Shown one piece after another: positions 61,743 to 64,000 of a DNA stretch of 64,000 bases. The first letter of the stretch is position 1; each line of letters starts with the position of its first letter. The position numbers and the translations under genes were made by a program. Under the pieces are notes generated by a model, which did not search any database, was not told the origin of the DNA, and saw only the letters and a program-made list of their open reading frames with translations. This DNA is from Ulota crispa (taxonomy: Eukaryota > Streptophyta > Bryopsida > Orthotrichales > Orthotrichaceae), in the NCBI GenBank assembly GCA_963920765.1, contig OY987243.1, forward strand, positions 29,077,060 to 29,141,059, in the 5' to 3' direction.

Positions 61743-62685
61743 TTAACCCCTAGAGGCCCAAGCCCTTTCTTCTAGTGCAAGTCACTCAGTGTTAATTGCC
61801 TCTTTGGGGGGAATGAGTAGAAAAGTAGGAAATTAAGTTTGTTTTGCAAATCCAACCGTAGGATCTTGCATGAGACCAAAAGAGTTACTTGTGGAAACAA
61901 AATCAGCTCATTCTAAATGGAGAAGAAGGAGATATTTACATTTGAGGTGAAGGGAAAAGATTTTTTCCTTGTTGCTAGTAAATTTCAGAAGCCTTTGACC
62001 ACTCTTACTTGAAAAGAATTACTCTACACAAAGTTGAGGTTTATTTTTTCCATGTAGAAGACCAAGTTAGGTATGTGTGGGAGAATTTTCAAATCAATTG
62101 GAACTATACAACACATGGGGGAAAATAGTAAGTAAAAAGAAGTAGAGAATGAATCAAATCACTAAATTGTTAAGAATTTAATTATTAAAATGAAAAATGC
62201 AAATCCCAATGGTTATAATGTTGTGATAAACAATCTACATCCTTAGGTTTAGTTTTTTTTCCAGAATACTGAAAATTGTGGAAAATAAAGGACTTCAAAG
62301 TAAATTTTAGAGTAGAAAATCCATAACTGCCCACAAACTAAAACATCTCATAACTTTCATCTCATTGATTGAAGTTGAATGATTCAAAGCTTCCCATATA
62401 TGAAAATAATCTAAACAACCAATTTCATAGTTCTATTTTTAGAAAATACAAATTTTAAAGAAGTTCTTGGGCTGCTCGGATTGCCCTCCCTCCCCCGAGT
62501 TGTAGAAATTCTTGCATAACTTCTTTGTCGAATGGTAGAATGAAAAAAAAAAGATTCCCAAATAGGTCTTGGAATTTCCTACCTTCAATAAAAGTTCAAA
62601 AAAATCACAAAAACTAGATTAGCTATAGGTACATGCCCAAAATCCATTTGTCCCCCAGGGGGACAGCTAGGCCTTTAGGGGTTAA
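61743..62685. mobile_element. TTAA-flanked TIR element, family A copy 3
   Basis: The ends are TTAACCCCTAGAGGCCCAAG and CTAGGCCTTTAGGGGTTAA, with intact TTAA on both sides. 935 bp. The best-preserved family A copy. No transposase coding. Confidence 0.88.
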
Positions 62686-62792
62686 TAGATTTTACTTTAT
62701 GAAACATTGTACTTGCATTTGTTACTTAATTTAATATCAAATTATAAATTTAGATTTAGATTTTTTTATTGTGGCCAAATGAACTAATGGGG

Positions 62793-63030
62793 AATGCTAT
62801 TTCATGAGCAGGAATGCGTGAGCCGTGAGCCGTGAGCAAAGATTTTTTTTCAAAATACTCAATTTCATTTATAATTGTGTACATAGGGCCTTATAATTAT
62901 ACATTTTAAACCTTTATCTTCTAACAAATTTAAAAAAAAAAAAAAATTCCATTGATTTTGAGATCAAATTTGATTCTTGCTCATCAAATCTTGGCTCACC
63001 ATTCTACGCTCACAAAATAGTGTTGTCCTT
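62793..63030 (-). mobile_element. MITE family G, copy 3
   Basis: The ends are GGAATGCTATTTCATG and CACAAAATAGTGTTGTCC. The body is inverted relative to the other two copies (TAATTATACATTTTAAA, CTTGGCTCACCATT). It contains a long poly-A run. No convincing target duplication. Confidence 0.6.
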
Positions 63031-64000
63031 GATTAATAATGTTGGTGATATTAATAAGATTATTGACATTTAATATTAGGATTTGTAATTAATGTTGCTA
63101 ACATCAAATATCATTATAAGTATATAGATTATTGCTTTGGAAAAAATCCCATTAGGGGTGGAAGTTTTTTGTTTCCCCATTAAACTAATTGATTAATTGT
63201 TTAACAACCAGGGTTGTCAAACTAATGAAAATCAATTTTTACTTGACTGCCTTGTTATTAATTGATTAAGCTTAAGTTGCACATATTGGATTGTTGACAA
63301 GTGTTGAATCATAAACCTCATGGAACTCAAAGCAAGTCTAACAAGCCTATTCAGCTCTTGTTGTTATGTGGAGGTAGTTGAAGAACAAATTGATTCAATA
63401 AGAACATATTTTTGAAATTAAAAGAAGTTACACAAAAAAATTCAATTTGAGCAAGACTTTAATAAAAGTAATACTTTTTTTGCCTTAGAATGAGTTTTGT
63501 CTTATTAGTGCAAGGGTGTGGCATACCTCACACCCTTGTTTTCTAAATAGGGTTGTGCCATAACCTTTTGTTGCTTTTAACAATAACAATTTGGTGGCGT
63601 AGGTCCCTATTGTGACATCCTTCTCACAATCTTTGGTTGAAATACATGATTGTGAAGTCTCTTCTAAATTTTGACCACTTGAGTCAAATTATTTGAGATA
63701 ACATTTAAGCGTTTTAGCCCACTCGATTTCTCTAAAGTAGTGTAAACTACCTTATTGATGCACCTTGCAAATTTTCTTGTTCTTGAATTAGAATGTGTTA
63801 GTGTTGTCAATCTAGGAAGTAACAATTATTTATTTGTAGTGTGTAGGAAGTTACAACTACATAAACCCTTAACACTTCAAAAAAAAATTGGAAGTTGATG
63901 AACGGTTACAAAATAAATTTCTTATCATTAATTTTAGAACAATATAGATATTAAGGAACTACCATGAGCATGTAGCAAAAAATAATGAATTGAAAATGAG
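63031..64000. other. gene-free AT-rich DNA to the right edge
   Basis: No gene, RNA or element recognised. Confidence 0.45.

Overview
This is a plant (streptophyte) nuclear window. It is AT-rich, its genes are split by GT-AG introns, and the recognisable genes belong to plant nuclear families. I cannot name the species. The low gene density and the heavy load of miniature inverted-repeat elements suggest, but do not prove, a non-model plant. No bacterial, organellar, rRNA or tRNA genes were recognised.

Five genes can be rebuilt. From left to right they are: an OTU-family deubiquitinase (minus, 20582 to 16112, ten exons, 509 aa); a chloroplast-type ribose-phosphate pyrophosphokinase (plus, about 24409 to 29238, seven firm exons plus a probable transit-peptide exon); RBX1, the RING-H2 subunit of cullin-RING ubiquitin ligases (minus, 31659 to 29892, three exons, 119 aa), which converges on the former; a glyoxal-oxidase-like radical-copper oxidase (minus, 41805 to 38767, two exons, 546 aa, all catalytic residues present); and a multi-pass membrane protein with CREST-superfamily metal-hydrolase motifs (minus, four firm exons, 47611 to 44445, 5' end unresolved). 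Exons of a possible sixth gene lie just upstream of it at 47868-48301. A lysine-rich ORF at 14362-15111 may be another coding exon. RBX1 and the OTU enzyme act on opposite sides of ubiquitin signalling, but they are not adjacent and I infer no operon-like link.

Much of the rest is transposon-derived. A decayed Ty1/copia element (minus, about 51960-56100) keeps recognisable gag, protease, integrase and RT pieces, and a small Ty3/gypsy RT/RNase H fragment sits at 60233-60673. Non-autonomous elements dominate. They include a hAT-type pair in opposite orientations with 8-bp target duplications, several elements with 9-bp duplications (Mutator-like), a Stowaway/mariner-like element with TA duplications, and long foldbacks.

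The most unusual signal is a set of roughly ten elements bounded by TTAA, with inverted termini starting CCC, the signature of piggyBac. One sits inside the copia gag at a TTAA site. Two others lie head to head as a 1.55-kb inverted repeat, and one of those carries a nested 213-bp palindrome. A tandem array of about 210-216-bp units fills 36.8-38.66 kb next to the glyoxal oxidase. Four of the five rebuilt genes carry such elements inside introns, and the fifth (glyoxal oxidase) has a dispersed repeat in its only intron.
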